A stretch of 64,000 bases of DNA from Budorcas taxicolor (taxonomy: Eukaryota; Chordata; Mammalia; Artiodactyla; Bovidae): contig NC_068922.1 in assembly GCF_023091745.1 (NCBI RefSeq), forward strand, positions 32,654,501 through 32,718,500, read 5' to 3'. This document shows positions 1 through 11,549 of the stretch, piece by piece. The position numbers were made by a program, and so were the translations under genes. Positions within the stretch are counted from its first letter, which is position 1. Each line of letters starts with the position of its first letter. A model generated the notes under the pieces. The model was given only the letters and a program-made list of their open reading frames with translations. It was not told the DNA's origin and ran no database searches.

Positions 1-335
1 CTAAAAAATGGGACAGCCACATGGGTGAAATTTTAACAGGTAAGCAAAGAGAATGAATGGAGATGTCAGGTTGTTATTCGGGAGTTGGAGGTAGCAGCTG
101 TACCAAAAATGTAGCCAACCAAGAGCTAAAGAGAGTGAGCAGGTATGTTTGAACCCAGCCTCTTATCAGCTACCTTAGCTGAAGCTGCTGGGTCTGCTGT
201 AGACACAAGTCCTGGCTAGGATCTCGATGGGCTTAAGGAAGGAACCCTGTACCCTGTAGCATCCTGCCCTGTGAAGTTTGCAGTGTTGGATTTTAAACGA
301 GATAGATGCTAAGATGTGTTAGGAAAAAAGGAGTG

Positions 336-591
336 AATTTTTTTTTTTAGTATTTATCTGTTTGGCTGGTCTGGGTCTTAGTGGCAGCACCTGGAATCTT
401 CATGGCATCCTGCAGGATCCTTCCTTGCAGTGCACAGACGCTCAGGTTGTGACACACAGACTCAGTAGTTGTGGTGCACGGGCTTACTTGCTCCATGGCA
501 TGTGGGATCTTCGTTCCCCGACCAGGGATTGAACCCACGTACCCTGTGTTGCAAGGGAGAGATTCTTCACTGGACCACCACGGAAGTCCCA
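336..591 (-). mobile_element. CHR-type tRNA-Glu SINE
   Basis: Read on the minus strand it begins GGGACTTCCGTGGTGGTCCA, the tRNA-derived head, with a box-B-like GGTTCAATCCCTGGTCGG, and ends in an A-rich tail (poly-T on the + strand near 340). Confidence 0.8.
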
Positions 592-779
592 AGGAGTGAA
601 TTTTGATTGACTTGACATTTTCCTAGTTTTCTCTGAAAAGTATATAGAAATTTTGGATAATGAAGTAATCTTTGGTTGCAAATGACTTTGATATCAAAAT
701 AATGTAGATTAAACTTGTGTTTTTCATTAGCAATATAGACACCCCCCCCATTTTGATTTGCTTAAGGCAACTGTTTAGT

Positions 780-1020
780 CTTCTTGGGCTCCCATAACAA
801 AATGGCATCGTCTGCATGGCTTCAGCAGCAGAAATGGGTTTTCTCAGAGTTCTGATCACACTGTTTCTGGTGAGGCCACTCTCTTTGGCTTGTAGGCGGC
901 CTCCTTCTCCCTGTGTCTTCACATGGCTTTTCCTCTCAGCCTCTGGGGTGTCCTCTTTCTCCTCTAAGGATAGCAGTCCCATCGGATTAGGGCCACACCC
1001 TTATGACCATCTCTAAGCAA
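780..1020. repeat. Ancient dispersed repeat, family not assigned
   Basis: Text such as TTCACATGGCTTTTCCTCTC and GGATTAGGGCCACACCC recurs in many mammalian genomes as part of an old interspersed element, probably LTR-like. I cannot assign the family by eye, and the apparent reading frames here have no recognisable product. Confidence 0.45.
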
Positions 1021-1065
1021 ACATGAGTCCATAACAACTGAAGAGAAAACAAATTTAGGCATTTT

Positions 1066-1096
1066 ACTTTTTCTTCTTCTTCTTTTCTTTTTTTCT
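1066..1096. repeat. Pyrimidine (TTC-rich) simple repeat
   Basis: A short run of TTC/CTT triplets and T-stretches; nothing else is visible here. Confidence 0.7.
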
Positions 1097-1439
1097 GTAC
1101 AGCACGCCTAAAATAAAACTTGCTTGCTCCTGAATTTATACCATGGGATTCTAAATAACTTAAGAACTATAGTTCTCCTGCTTGGTAAGACTAATCAATA
1201 GTAAAATTGAATATAGACAGTTCTGTTCTTCTTAAGAGGCTGGCTTAATTGAAAACAACTTCACCTTTCTTCTCAGGCCGGGAGACAGCTATTTTATAAT
1301 CCAGAATAAAGTGCAGCACTTTTTCGCCATATTGGTGTCTTCCCCGGTGACCTGGAGGAGCTGCACTGCCTTTTGAAGATGCCGTTCTCGGGAGAGACAG
1401 CTCCACGGGGGAAATGAAGCCAGTACACTTTTATTGAAA

Positions 1440-1782
1440 GCGGAGTTTTATCTTTATGGCTGCGCTGGTCTTCATTGCTGCACGCAGGTTTTTCTCTAGT
1501 GGGGCAGGCTGGAGCTACCCTCTAGTTGTGGTGCCTGGGCTTCTCATTGTTGTAGCTTGTCTTTTTACAGATCACAGACTACAGGGCGTGTGAGTTTCAG
1601 TAGTTGTGGTGGAGGGGCTCAGTAGCTCTGGCTCCCCAGCTCTAGAGCACGGGCCCAGTAGCTGTGGCATGAGACTTAGTTGCCCCGTGGCATATGGAAT
1701 CATCCCGGCCCGGGGATGGAACCCATGTCTTCTGCATTGGCAGGTGGATTCTTACCTACTGCTCTACCAGGGAGGTCCAGAG
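1440..1782 (-). mobile_element. CHR-type tRNA-Glu SINE, long copy
   Basis: On the minus strand it starts CTGGACCTCCCTGGTAGAGC and keeps the extended body with repeated 'CAACTACTGAGCC'-like segments. It is more diverged than the CHR copy at 336-591. Confidence 0.75.
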
Positions 1783-1867
1783 GAGGCTTTACTAATACTG
1801 AATGATGGCAGACTGCACCAAAATTGCAGACATTATCTCTCTTCTTTGTATAGAATTTCTCCTTTGA

Positions 1868-2082
1868 TGACTTCCCTGGGGGCTCAGACGGTAAAGCGTC
1901 TGCCTACAATGCAGGAGACCCAGGTTTGATCCCTGGGTTGGGAAGATCCCCTGGAGAAGGAAATGGCAACCCACTCCAGTACTCTTGCCTGGAAAATCCC
2001 ATGGATGGAGGAGCGTGGTAGGCTGCAGTCCATGGGGTCACAGAGAGTCGGACACGACTGAGCAACTTCACTTTCACTTTCT
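1868..2082 (+). mobile_element. Bov-tA SINE
   Basis: The tRNA-like head (GACTTCCCTGGGGGCTCAGA, with GGTTTGATCCCTGGG) is followed by the Bov-A body ending GTCGGACACGACTGAGCAAC and a CTTTCACTTT tail. Small open frames across it are SINE shadows. Confidence 0.85.
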
Positions 2083-3036
2083 CCTTTGGTAAGCTTATCT
2101 ATTGGATGGTTGCTTTTCCTGGTAACTGGTAATTAATCTTTTATATGACCTCAGATCCAAAGTGATGAGCTCTCTGATAAACAAATGGGAAAGGTGCTAT
2201 ACATCTTCCTACCTAGAAAGATAGATCTATGTATCATTATTATTCTGATCTTCACCACGTATATTGATTTTCTAACTTTGAGTACTGCCTGATTTCAGCA
2301 TTCAGAAATAATGTATTTCAATTCAGTTTTTTAAGGTGAATATAATATTTTAAGGATTACCATTATTCACTCCCCAAAACACTTTTGCAAGAGCTTATCT
2401 ACTTTTTAATCAACTATGAAAAAGGGAAAAATCAGATATTCCTTATCTTTTTCTTTATAAATAAATTTAACATATCAGGATTGTAACTCATTTCAGTGGT
2501 GTTTAAGGAGATACAATTTCAAATTTTGTTTTAAATATTTGCTTCTTTGCTTGATTCTTAGTTAAGATAGCTGTTTTCAATTTCATAAATATATATGTAC
2601 ACTTGCACTTATATATATGCATATTAATCATATAAAACAAAATCCTAATGAGACCAGCCTTAGTTCCATAATGATTCATCCGTTCGATTTTTGTGGGCCC
2701 TGGAACCATGGTAACAGAACTCTGCCTGGAGTAGGTGCTGGATAAGCTCCTGATGATTGATTCCTCTAACAGAAAGGAATCAATCCTTGAGTTCAGTCCT
2801 TTAACCATTATTAATGTGTACCTAGCACTTTGGTAAAGGCTTGGAGGCTGGCATAAAAAATAAATAGGAATATAAATCATTTACCTGAAAAGGGTTATAA
2901 CCTAGTTGAAAGATCATCTCGGGAAAGTAGGTTAAAATGTTCCCAAATATATAAACTTTATTTGTATATATACTGTACTAGACACATCTATGAAATTGCT
3001 GTAGAACATTCAAAACAAGATGGAGAATGGTAGTTT

Positions 3037-3681
3037 TAAGGCCATTATCTTTTTTTAACTTTTTATTTTATATTGGAATATAGCCAGTTAACAGTGTTGT
3101 GATAGTTTCAGGGGGACAGTACAGGGACTCAGCCATACATATAATATTCTGTCTAGTCATGTATGGATGTGAGAGTTGGACTGTGAAGAAGGCTGAGTGC
3201 CGAAGAATTGATGCTTTTGAACTGTGGTGTTGGAGAAGACTCTTGAGAGTCCCTTGGACTGCAAGGAGATCCAACCAGTCCATTCTGAAGGAGATCAACC
3301 CTGGGATTTCTTTGGAAAGAATGATGCTAAAGCTGAAACTCCAGTACTTTCGCCACCTCATGTGAAGAGTTGACTCATTGGAAAAGACTCTGATGCTGGG
3401 AGGGATTGGGGGCAGGAGAAGAAGGGGACGACAGAGGATGAGATGGCTGAATGGCATCACTGACTCGATGGACGCGAGTCTGAGTGAACTCCAGGAGTTG
3501 GTGATGGACAGGGAGGCCTGGAATGCTGCAATTCATGGGGTCGCAGAGAGTCGGACACAACTGAGCGACTGAACTGAACTGAACTGAGTCTCCCCTAAAC
3601 TCCCCTCCTATCCAGGCTGTCACATAACATAGAGCAGAGTTCCCTGTGCTATGCAGTAGGTCATTAAGGCCATGATCTTTT
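3037..3681 (-). mobile_element. L1 3' end interrupted by BovB, with target duplication
   Basis: The L1 3' terminus is on the minus strand, starting with a poly-T run after 3050 and resuming at about 3588. It is flanked by a 17-bp near-perfect duplication (3037-3053 and 3665-3681, one mismatch). The two L1 halves rejoin in sequence if the BovB copy inside is removed. Confidence 0.75.
3150..3587 (+). mobile_element. BovB (RTE) LINE 3' end
   Basis: The last 440 bp of BovB in + orientation: the C-terminal coding tail (frames reading YGCESWTVKKAE and LWCWRRLLRVPWTARRSNQS, broken by a shift and a stop near 3363) and the diagnostic 3' terminus of repeated ACTGA units at 3565-3587. It is inserted in an L1. 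Confidence 0.9.
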
Positions 3682-4611
3682 AAAGCTGAGGGACAGTGGT
3701 TTTAAATCTGTTATCTCTGTGATGGTGCTCATGACATTCCCACATGGCATGGCTAGCTTCCTATAAATCCATGACCTTGACTCTCAAGTGGGCTTTAGTC
3801 CTGCTTGGCGGTCCCACCATAGTTACTTCCCTTGTTCATTTAGTCTTCCACACTCTGGATTACTTCACTGAGTTTTTTCTTCCCTTCTAAAACCTCCAAT
3901 ACCTTCTGCCCTGTCTTTACTCCCACCTTCCTTTTCCACTGGGAAAGGAAAACAATTAGAGAGGACATCACATCACCTCTGTGGCCAGAATTTGCCCTTG
4001 ATCATGCTGCCTCCTTGCCTCTGTTGGGGGCCCGTCCTCCACTTATAGACTGGATCTCACTGCCTCCTCTGCCAAAGCGAAAACAGTGTTCTAGCACTTC
4101 TGTCCTCTGGTTCATAGATCATCACATTTTTTTTCTCCCTCTCTACTGACTCATTCCCATCAGTATTGATTTTTGTTATTTCTCCTACTTTAAATGAAAA
4201 AAAAAATCGACTCACTTTTCCTACGAGTCACCCCATTTATTTCTTCCCTTTGTTGAAAAATTCCTTAAAAGAATTGTCTATACTTACTGTATCCAGTTCC
4301 TCTCCTTTTAATCTCTTTTAACTCCAATATGACTTTATGTCCAGCAAGCAGCCAAGTGGGCTCTTGTCAACAACGACCTCCAGGTTGTGAATCCATGTGG
4401 CAGGTGCCAGCATTCAGTATTTGACTGATGAGCAGTATCTGACCCAGTTGACCACTTCCCACTCCTCGAGACACTCACCTCCTGGAAACCAGGAGTCATT
4501 CTCCACTTTGCAGTTATCCACTCTTTGGAAGCTGAGGCACTCTTGTAGTTGGAGTGCCCTCACGTATGTTGATTTCCTTGGCAGTATCATCCAGACTTAC
4601 CAACTTGTATC

Positions 4612-4734
4612 TATTTTATTTTTTGACCGTGCTACAAGACATGGAGGATCTTAGTTCCCTGAGCAGGGCTTGAACTCACGCTCCTTTTAGTGGAAACACA
4701 GAGTCTTAACGACTGGACTGACAGAGAAGTCCCT
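4612..4734 (-). mobile_element. CHR-type SINE fragment
   Basis: The minus strand starts GGGACTTCTCTGTCAGTCCA and carries a degraded box B; the body is cut short. Confidence 0.7.
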
Positions 4735-4844
4735 GCCACCTTGTATCTTTAGCCCAGATCTTTCTGTCAAACTTTCAGACCTTGAGCCCTCTTCCAAATT
4801 CTACTTGAATGTTTCATATCAGCTCAAGCTTTACACATTCAAAA

Positions 4845-4945
4845 CATGTAAAACTTTGGTATAATCTATAAAAACATTGAATCGCTAATTGCACACTTGG
4901 AACTGATATAATGTTGTAAGTCAACTATACTTCAATTTAAAGGAA
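4845..4945 (+). mobile_element. L1 3' UTR fragment
   Basis: Matches the ruminant L1 3' terminus (TGATATAATGTTGTAAGTCAACTATACTTCAAT) by recognition; about 100 bp survive. Confidence 0.6.
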
Positions 4946-5149
4946 ATGTAAAATTTTTTATTTTCGCCTCCTGTGCACTTAGTCTCCCCTGTGTATCACC
5001 TGACGAGTACATTATCCTTCTCATAGCTCAGACCCAAAGCCTTTGGCATCATTGTCGGCTCTCTTTCACACCCTTATCAACTCTATCAGCAGATAGATAG
5101 ATTTAGTTGATTCTACTTTGAAAACATATGCAGAATTGGACCTTTTTTT

Positions 5150-5845
5150 TTTAAATCACTTCCATTGCTGCTGCTCTGATTTAACCACCTTCATCTCTCC
5201 ACATGAGTTACTGTGAGCATCTCCAACTTATTTCCCCTGTTTTTACTTCAAAGTCCCCAAATCTTCTTTTCAGTTCAATAGCCATCACAGTCCTTTTAAC
5301 TTGTCAGACCACATCACTCCTCTGCTGACAACCCTCCAGTGATTTTCATCTCACTTAGAATAAAAGCCACGCGTCTTGACTCTGAGCTACACAGTCAGGT
5401 ATCACCTGAGAGCTCTGACTTCATCTTTGGCTAGCTTCCCTGGCCCCCTCCACTCAGCCACTCTGAGCCCCTTGTCCTGTCCGAGCTCGTCTGAGCTGCT
5501 CCCACGTTAGGGCCTCTGCCCTGGCTCTTCCCTCTGCCTGGAGTTCAGGCACCTGGATTCTCTCACCTCTTCATGCTTTTCTCCAAATGTTACCTCCTCA
5601 AGGCAGGCTACGTATACTACCATGGAAAACTGTCCCTGCCCCGTCACCTGGCACCCTGGCTTTCCCTACCATGTTTTCCACAGAATTTGTCTCTAACATG
5701 TTCTATACTTTATTTGATTATTATGTCTATTATTTATAGCCTGTCTCTCCCCCTCTAGAACATAAGCCCTTAGAGGGCCGGGAATCTTAGTTTCTGTTGG
5801 TCATTGATATAATCCAACTGTCCAAAACAGTGCCTGGCACATAAA
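5150..5845 (+). repeat. L2 LINE 3' portion
   Basis: A long pyrimidine-rich stretch with the typical L2 text (GACCACATCACTCCTCTGCT, then CAGTGCCTGGCACATAAATA at the end). It is old and diverged with no coding capacity left. It is followed by a short GATGGATGGG-type simple repeat at 5848-5885. Confidence 0.65.
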
Positions 5846-5889
5846 TAATGGATAGATGGATGGGTGGTGTGGGTGGGTGGATGGATAAA

Positions 5890-6120
5890 GAGATAACTGA
5901 AAACTCAAAAGAGGCTTTCCCTAAACACCTCATTTCACACTGCCAGTCCATCTTCTGCTCGTGGCCACTCTATTCATATAACTTTGTTTTACTCTATTCC
6001 TTATTTGAAATCATCAACTATCTTACTTATGATATCTCCTCTACCAGAATATAGGTTAATCTTTGTGAGGGTAAGAACCTGAGATAGTAAGCATGTACTT
6101 AATAAATATTCATTAAATTA
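5890..6120 (+). repeat. Second L2-like 3' end
   Basis: Ends in GTACTTAATAAATATTCATT, the pattern of L2/MIR 3' termini. The call rests mostly on that end. Confidence 0.4.
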
Positions 6121-7069
6121 ATCCATTTTAGACAGGAAACTTGAATTTCTCAAATCAGTTAACTACATATGTAAATTTTATTTTATGACAAATCTGTGAT
6201 TATTTGCTTATTCAGTCTGATTCAGTGTTCAGTTATCAGGATACATAAATGGTTGTTACATTCTTTTTATCACTGTGGTTTGCTTTGGTTTGCTATTAAA
6301 GAATTCTCAGACTACCTTTGATACTTTATAATAAATTACCAAAGATTTTTTGAAAGGTCAATGATAGGCAAGTATTAATAAAGCAGATAGCTCTGATCTT
6401 ATTTCTGAAAGTACCTCACCGTATCTTTGTCTGAGTAATTCCATTGTAAGACTCAATGGTTACAGTCCTACCTGAGTCATTTAAAATCACAGAAAAGCAT
6501 AGCAAGTTTTATAGGAAATTATTATGTACAAGAAAATGGATCAGAAACTCATTAAAATTTTAAGCTCTCTTTTCTGCAGTCTCTTATAATAGACATCTGG
6601 GTCATTTAAACTCTTTACACTTTTCAGTTTCTTTAAAAAATACCTCAAGTTGGAAGTCCTTACTATTTAAGAAAAATCCATTGTAGACTTGAAAACAAAC
6701 TATGGATTACCCTTATATGTTATTAACTATTAATGGTCTCTGAATGAAAATGGAAAAACACAATTTGCTATTTACATTAATAAAATGCATTAAGAAATTA
6801 TTAAGAAATGAAGAAATTGATGCCTGAAAGTTCAAGTTACGATTAATCATTGTCAGAATTCTATTTTTATTCTTATTTGAGTGAATTTCATTTTGCTTTT
6901 TAACAGTAGATATTCCATCATTAGCACATTTTTAATTAACTGTATGTAAACATTGTTGTAGCCATTAAAATGATTAGCTTCACTCTTAACTCATTAAGTT
7001 ATTGTTTGGGAGGCAAGCTCAAAAGAAAGCCATAAAGCTGTGATAATTTGTTTTATCCTCCTTCATGAC

Positions 7070-7545
7070 CAGAGATTGGGGGGTTTTGTTTTGTCTTAGA
7101 GCTTCCACGTGTAAGTGAGAGCAGACCGTCTTTCTCTATCTCACTTAGCCTAGTGCCCTCCATGGAGAAGGAGATGGCACCCCACTCCAGTGTTCTTGCC
7201 TGGAGAATCCCAGGGACGGGGGAGCCTGGCGGGCTGCCGTCTATGGGGTCGCACAGAGTCGGACACGGCTGAAGCGACTTAGCCTAACGCCCTCCAAGTC
7301 CATCCATGTTGTTGCAAAAGGCAGGATCTCCTTCTTTCTCATGGCTGAATAGTATTCCTGCGTGTGTGCATGCGTATCTCACATCTTTATTATCCATTCA
7401 TCTGTTGGTGGACACTTAGGATGGTTCCATGTCCTGACTATTGTGAATGATGCTGCTATGAACATAAGAGTCTAGATATCTCTTTGACGTAGTTGTTTTG
7501 TTTTCTTTGGATATATGCCCAGAAGTGGAATTGCTGGATCCAAAG
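7070..7545 (-). mobile_element. L1 fragment interrupted by a Bov-A SINE
   Basis: Minus-strand L1 ORF2 3' sequence (ATCCATGTTGTTGCAAAAGG ... GGATATATGCCCAGAAGTGG on the + strand) split by a SINE at 7162-7276. The coding frame is decayed. Confidence 0.75.
7162..7276 (+). mobile_element. Bov-A monomer SINE
   Basis: The body GAGAAGGAGATGGCACCCCA to GAGTCGGACACGGCTGAAGC without a tRNA head. The L1 sequence CTTAGCCTAGTGCCCTCC just before it recurs with two changes at 7278-7295, consistent with a target duplication. Confidence 0.75.
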
Positions 7546-8329
7546 AGATTTTTTAGGTAATGATCTCCTACTTAACAATAATTATTTTCTGACAGCCTTA
7601 GGTCTAGCGACTCTAGAAGACTACGAAAAAATAATAATTGCTCCTGCTGTAAACTTAAAACGTATCTCTGACCGGCGCTTAGGGGCTTCCATGGGCCAGG
7701 CTTCCAAGGTGCCAATGGAGCTTCTTTAGGTTGTGGGAAAAATCAAGTCCTGTGGCCTCAGAACTGCCCACAATCCATCCCCCTGAACCTGCCAGCTGGG
7801 CTCCTATACGGCTTGCTGTGTAAAGCTCCTTATCTAAGGGAAGCATCGTTGGTCGTAGGAGAGCCAGGTAGGGGAGTCACACTCTGAACTGTAATCTTAA
7901 TCTAAGAACATAAAATCATCATCTGTTGCCCTGATAATCATAGGCTAGCCTTCACCACCTCTTTATTTTTCTTTTCTCAGTGTTCCCTCTTCCTACCACT
8001 CCAGTGTCTGAAAAGTTGGTCATTGGGAAAAAGAGAAGAAATTTTCATGGGATCCTTTATAGAGTTGTACATTTAAAATTTAGGTCTTCCAGTGGTTTCA
8101 ATATATATGTGTGTATGTGCTTGCATGCGCTACACTTAAATTCTGTATCCTCCAAGGAATTTTTAAGAAGTCCCTGAGAGAGATGAGAGATGGTGTCATT
8201 AAAAAAAAAAATCTTGGATTTATATTTTAGGGATCAGAAACTCTCTCCAATAGTGGATTGATTATACTCAAGAAAATCCTATTTCTAGTAGTAAAACTGA
8301 GTCTAATTAAAACTGCATCTTAGAGAAAA

Positions 8330-8650
8330 GGGCACCAACGTATACTGCTGGTTGCAGATTAAAATGGCAGGGCCCATTTGGACAGTAGTTTGGAAGAGAA
8401 TTTTAAAAGGTCTTGATAACTCATGGCTTACTCATGCTACCTCTGGGAATCCATCCCAAGGAGAGAATCCTAAATAGAAAGAGGCATTCTGTACAAAGAT
8501 TTTTCAAAGCAGAATATTTATCATAATGAAAAAAACCTCTAAACCTATATGTCGAAAAAGGGGTTGAATTATCGAGGTAATTTTTTAAATGGTAGAGTAA
8601 AAAGAAGTGTATGACATGAAAAACTGCTATGTTACTTTAAGAATTGGATA
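8330..8650 (+). repeat. Old L1-like fragment
   Basis: Text resembling the 3' end of L1 ORF2 (CATTTGGACAGTAGTTTGGA, then CCTCTAAACCTATATGTCGA). Heavily diverged. Confidence 0.45.
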
Positions 8651-8759
8651 TGGATTAGGTATGAATTGGATATGAATTATGGTTATAGCTATGGGAAACA
8701 AATTTACATATTATTTAAAATTATATTTCCATTTTCCCCTGAAATACCGTTCACATTGT

Positions 8760-9004
8760 CACACATTGACATATATAGACTACCACGTGTAAGATAGCTA
8801 GCTAGTGAGAAGCTGCTGTTTAGCATAGGGAGCTCACCTCAGTGCTCTGCGATGACCTAGAGGGGTGGGTGGGGAGAGAGGGAGGCTCAAGAGGGAGGGG
8901 ACATATGTATACCTATGGCTGTTTCCAGTTGTTATACAGCAGAAACCAACACAACATTGTAAAGCAGTTATCCTCCAGGTAAAATTAAATAATTTTTTTA
9001 AAAA
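8760..9004 (+). mobile_element. L1 3' UTR fragment
   Basis: The ruminant L1 3' UTR, ending CAGCAGAAACCAACACAACA, TTGTAAAGCAGTTATCCTCC and an A/T-rich tail. Confidence 0.7.
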
Positions 9005-9737
9005 CAGGATTGTGTTTCAGTGGTAGAACTATTAGGCAACTTTTACTGTTCTTTAAAGTTCATATTTCCGTACGAGGAATAGCCCTCTTCTATTATTAAA
9101 ATTCGTAATGGATGTCACGAATTGGATTTCACGTCTTTCAGTCCCCTTCCTGTCTACTGTGCCTTTATCTAGAACCTGGACCTCCTTTCTGCATATTGTG
9201 GATGAATCTATATAACCATGGCTCTTCTAAACTCAGTCCTCACCCAGACAGTAGTCAGCTAGAACAGATTAACTATGGAAAATTCAGAACTGAAGATGGG
9301 TTCTTTCTATTCTAGTTGCCCCTCATCCTTCATGAGCAGTCCTGATGAAGAGCTCTTTGAATAGGGAGAAACAGCTCAGAAGAAATCCACTTGCCCACAT
9401 TGTGAAAGAAACCCAGTGCTAGTTAGAGCAATACCTCTTTTCACTATTTCTGAGTTTACCTGGTTTTTTTTTTTTAACCTTGTGATTAAGCAGGTATTGC
9501 TTGATAGAGGACAAAATGTATCTGTAAATTTGTGAAGCATCAAATAATGAAAAATAACTTACTGAATGTTATCATCTTTAGTGACTGAGAAAACTCAAGG
9601 AGGACAAATATTAAAATAGAAAGTCATTGCTTTCATGATACCCAGCAGCCATGAATATAGTTTTTAATAGTCATAAGATCTAGTCCTTGGTTCTTTCTTC
9701 ATGCAAAACATAGTATGTTTTGGAATTATGTCATAAA

Positions 9738-9901
9738 AAAAAATTTTTTTTTTAATTTCTGGCTGCATTGGGTCTTAGTTGTGGCGTGAGGGCTTAGTTG
9801 CCCTATGGCATGTCGGGTCTTAGTTCCCCAACCAGGGATCAAACCAGAGTCCCCTGCATTGGAAGATGGATTCTTAACCACTGGGCCACTAGGGAAGTTC
9901 C
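9738..9901 (-). mobile_element. CHR-type SINE
   Basis: The minus strand starts GGAACTTCCCTAGTGGCCCA, contains GGTTTGATCCCTGGTTGGG and ends in a poly-A tail (poly-T at 9738-9752 on the + strand). Confidence 0.8.
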
Positions 9902-10314
9902 ATCTTCTATTATTAATTAAAGTAGATTTGGGGGTGTATATGGCAGTGGCCAAGTCTTTTTCACTGAAACACAAGAACTTGGCATTTCAACCCTGTGTAT
10001 GTTTCTTGATTTCCATTTGTTACAAGTTTTTATGTTGCAAACACATATTTCAGTAGTTCATCTTTACTTTCATTGCTTGGAGTGCTTTCATAAAGCACAA
10101 TGGCCTTTTTCTAGTTCAGAAATGGGTGTATGTGGCTGAGCGCCCAAAGGTTTCCCATGTTGCAAATACTAAGATGGTGTTTTGTGATAAAGAACCAAAT
10201 CGAGGAAAAACAACAACTGTGACATCCGTTATTCTGTGTATGTTTGTATTTTGAGGGGAAAAGAGAAGGAACACTTGTTTCTTTTTTTATTTTTTCCCCC
10301 TTTTTCCATTTTAG

Positions 10315-10437
10315 ACAAAGCCCGTTGCATTTGCAGTTCGGACAAATGTCAGCTACAGTGCAGCCCACGAAGACGATGTTCCCGTGCCAGGCATGGCCAT
10401 CTCATTTGAAGCAAAAGATTTTCTGCATGTTAAGGAA
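10315..10437 (+). CDS. CACNB2: CACNB2 exon 4: first part of SH3 core
   Basis: 41 codons in phase 0/0, from TKPVAF to DFLHVKE. The acceptor is TTTTCCATTTTAG and the donor GTAAGGAG. It encodes the N-terminal part of the SH3 fold ([20 protein letters not shown], then a turn with [14 protein letters not shown]). In MAGUK-type beta subunits this SH3 packs against the GK domain, and its canonical proline-peptide groove is obstructed. The preceding exon is outside the window. The 123-nt length matches what I know of this exon, and the sequence reads without a change I would call damaging. Confidence 0.97.
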
Positions 10438-10464
10438 GTAAGGAGAGTAACTGCAATTTCTAGC

Positions 10465-10470
10465 TGCATG
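10465..10470 (+). promoter_or_regulatory. TGCATG (RBFOX-type) motif 28 nt after exon 4
   Basis: The hexamer lies just inside the intron, and a second TGCATG lies in the exon itself at 10424-10429. RBFOX proteins bind (U)GCAUG; downstream intronic sites usually favour inclusion. A function here is inference only. Confidence 0.3.
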
Positions 10471-10567
10471 ATTTTTTTTGTTTACCTTGAAGCATCATTT
10501 CTTACTTCTCATTGCTATGAAATAGCACGTGTATAGCCGTGATTATATAACATACACATGAAATCAG

Positions 10568-10690
10568 TGCCTCTCAACCTTTTCCAAAATAAATATAGTC
10601 TTTTTAAAGAAGAAAAGAGTCACAGGCTTCTTGGAATAACCTCAAGGCTCCCCCGGGCTCTGTGACCCAGAAATCGAGAACCACTGGAGT
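10568..10690. repeat. Possible hAT/MER-type DNA transposon remnant
   Basis: The ends look like short inverted repeats (CAGTGCCTCTCAACC at the left; GAGAACCACTGG at the right, whose complement begins CCAGTGGTTCTC). The interior is not assignable by eye. Confidence 0.4.
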
Positions 10691-11333
10691 AGATGGGCCT
10701 TTTTTTATACTTAACCTGTACTTTTTCTTTTAATGTTTAACCTTGACCATGTGTCATTTGCCTCTCATGTCCCAAGTTGAAGCATCTGGGGAGAGTTTAA
10801 TAATAGTATCTAGAACTCACGGTCTCTTCTCTCTGCTAACAAGGTCTAAACTCAGAGCGCTGGTGCACTTTCTCCTTCTTTGGTGGTGAATTGCTGTAGG
10901 GGAAGGAGACATGGATGGAATTAGATCCAATGAGACAAGAAATAGATATCAGGAACATCCCTTTTCCTCCACGCCAAAAGCCTCCACTTTCTGTTAACAA
11001 TGACTCAATCTGTAAATTGGAAAAAATTCACTCTTAATTAAGGTTTATTTTAAGTCAACATTTATCAAAGCCAGCTCTGCCAGAGATTTCCCCTCCATGA
11101 TGTTCTCAGGCTGTAAGCGTGAGACTCTTGAACCTGTAGGAATTTTACCATTGGAATACTTCCATCTAGGGAACAGCATGTCCTAGGGAGCATATGTCAG
11201 TGTAACTGCTCAGACACTAAAGGCTATGAGCAAAAGAGGTGATGACTGCCATTGAAAGAGCCTAGAGAATATAGAGGCTACCATTTCTTTAACTTTTCAA
11301 AAGAGCTGTTATTTCTATTCAGCTAGGAAAAAT

Positions 11334-11549
11334 TGAAAGTTAAAGTGTCAGTCGCTCAGTCGTATCCAACTTTTTGTGACCCCATTGGACTGTAGCCCAC
11401 CAGGCTCTTCTGTTCATGGGATTCTCCAGGCAGGAATACTGGAGTGGGTAGCCATTCCCTTCTCCAGGGGATCTTCCCAACCCAGAGATTGAACCTGGGT
11501 CTCCTGCATTGCAGGCAGATTCTTTACCATCTGAGCCACCAGGGAAGGA
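11334..11549 (-). mobile_element. Bov-tA SINE
   Basis: Minus strand: head CCCTGGTGGCTCAGATGGTA, box B GGTTCAATCTCTGGG, body ending CAGTCCAATGGGGTCACAAA and GAGCGACTGACAC. Confidence 0.85.

Larger units (their letters stand above)
1..10314 (+). other. CACNB2: Intron upstream of exon 4 (3' part)
   Basis: No exon is recognisable. I looked specifically for the preceding exon, which should end in a Glu/Ala/Gln-rich helix coding ...LEKAK, and did not find it. The stretch is filled by CHR SINEs (about 340, 1440, 4610, 9740), a Bov-tA SINE (1868), an L1/BovB nest (3054), L2 (5150), L1 fragments (7070, 8330, 8760) and AT-rich single-copy DNA, notably 6120-7060. A polypyrimidine tract precedes the exon 4 acceptor. 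Confidence 0.8.
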
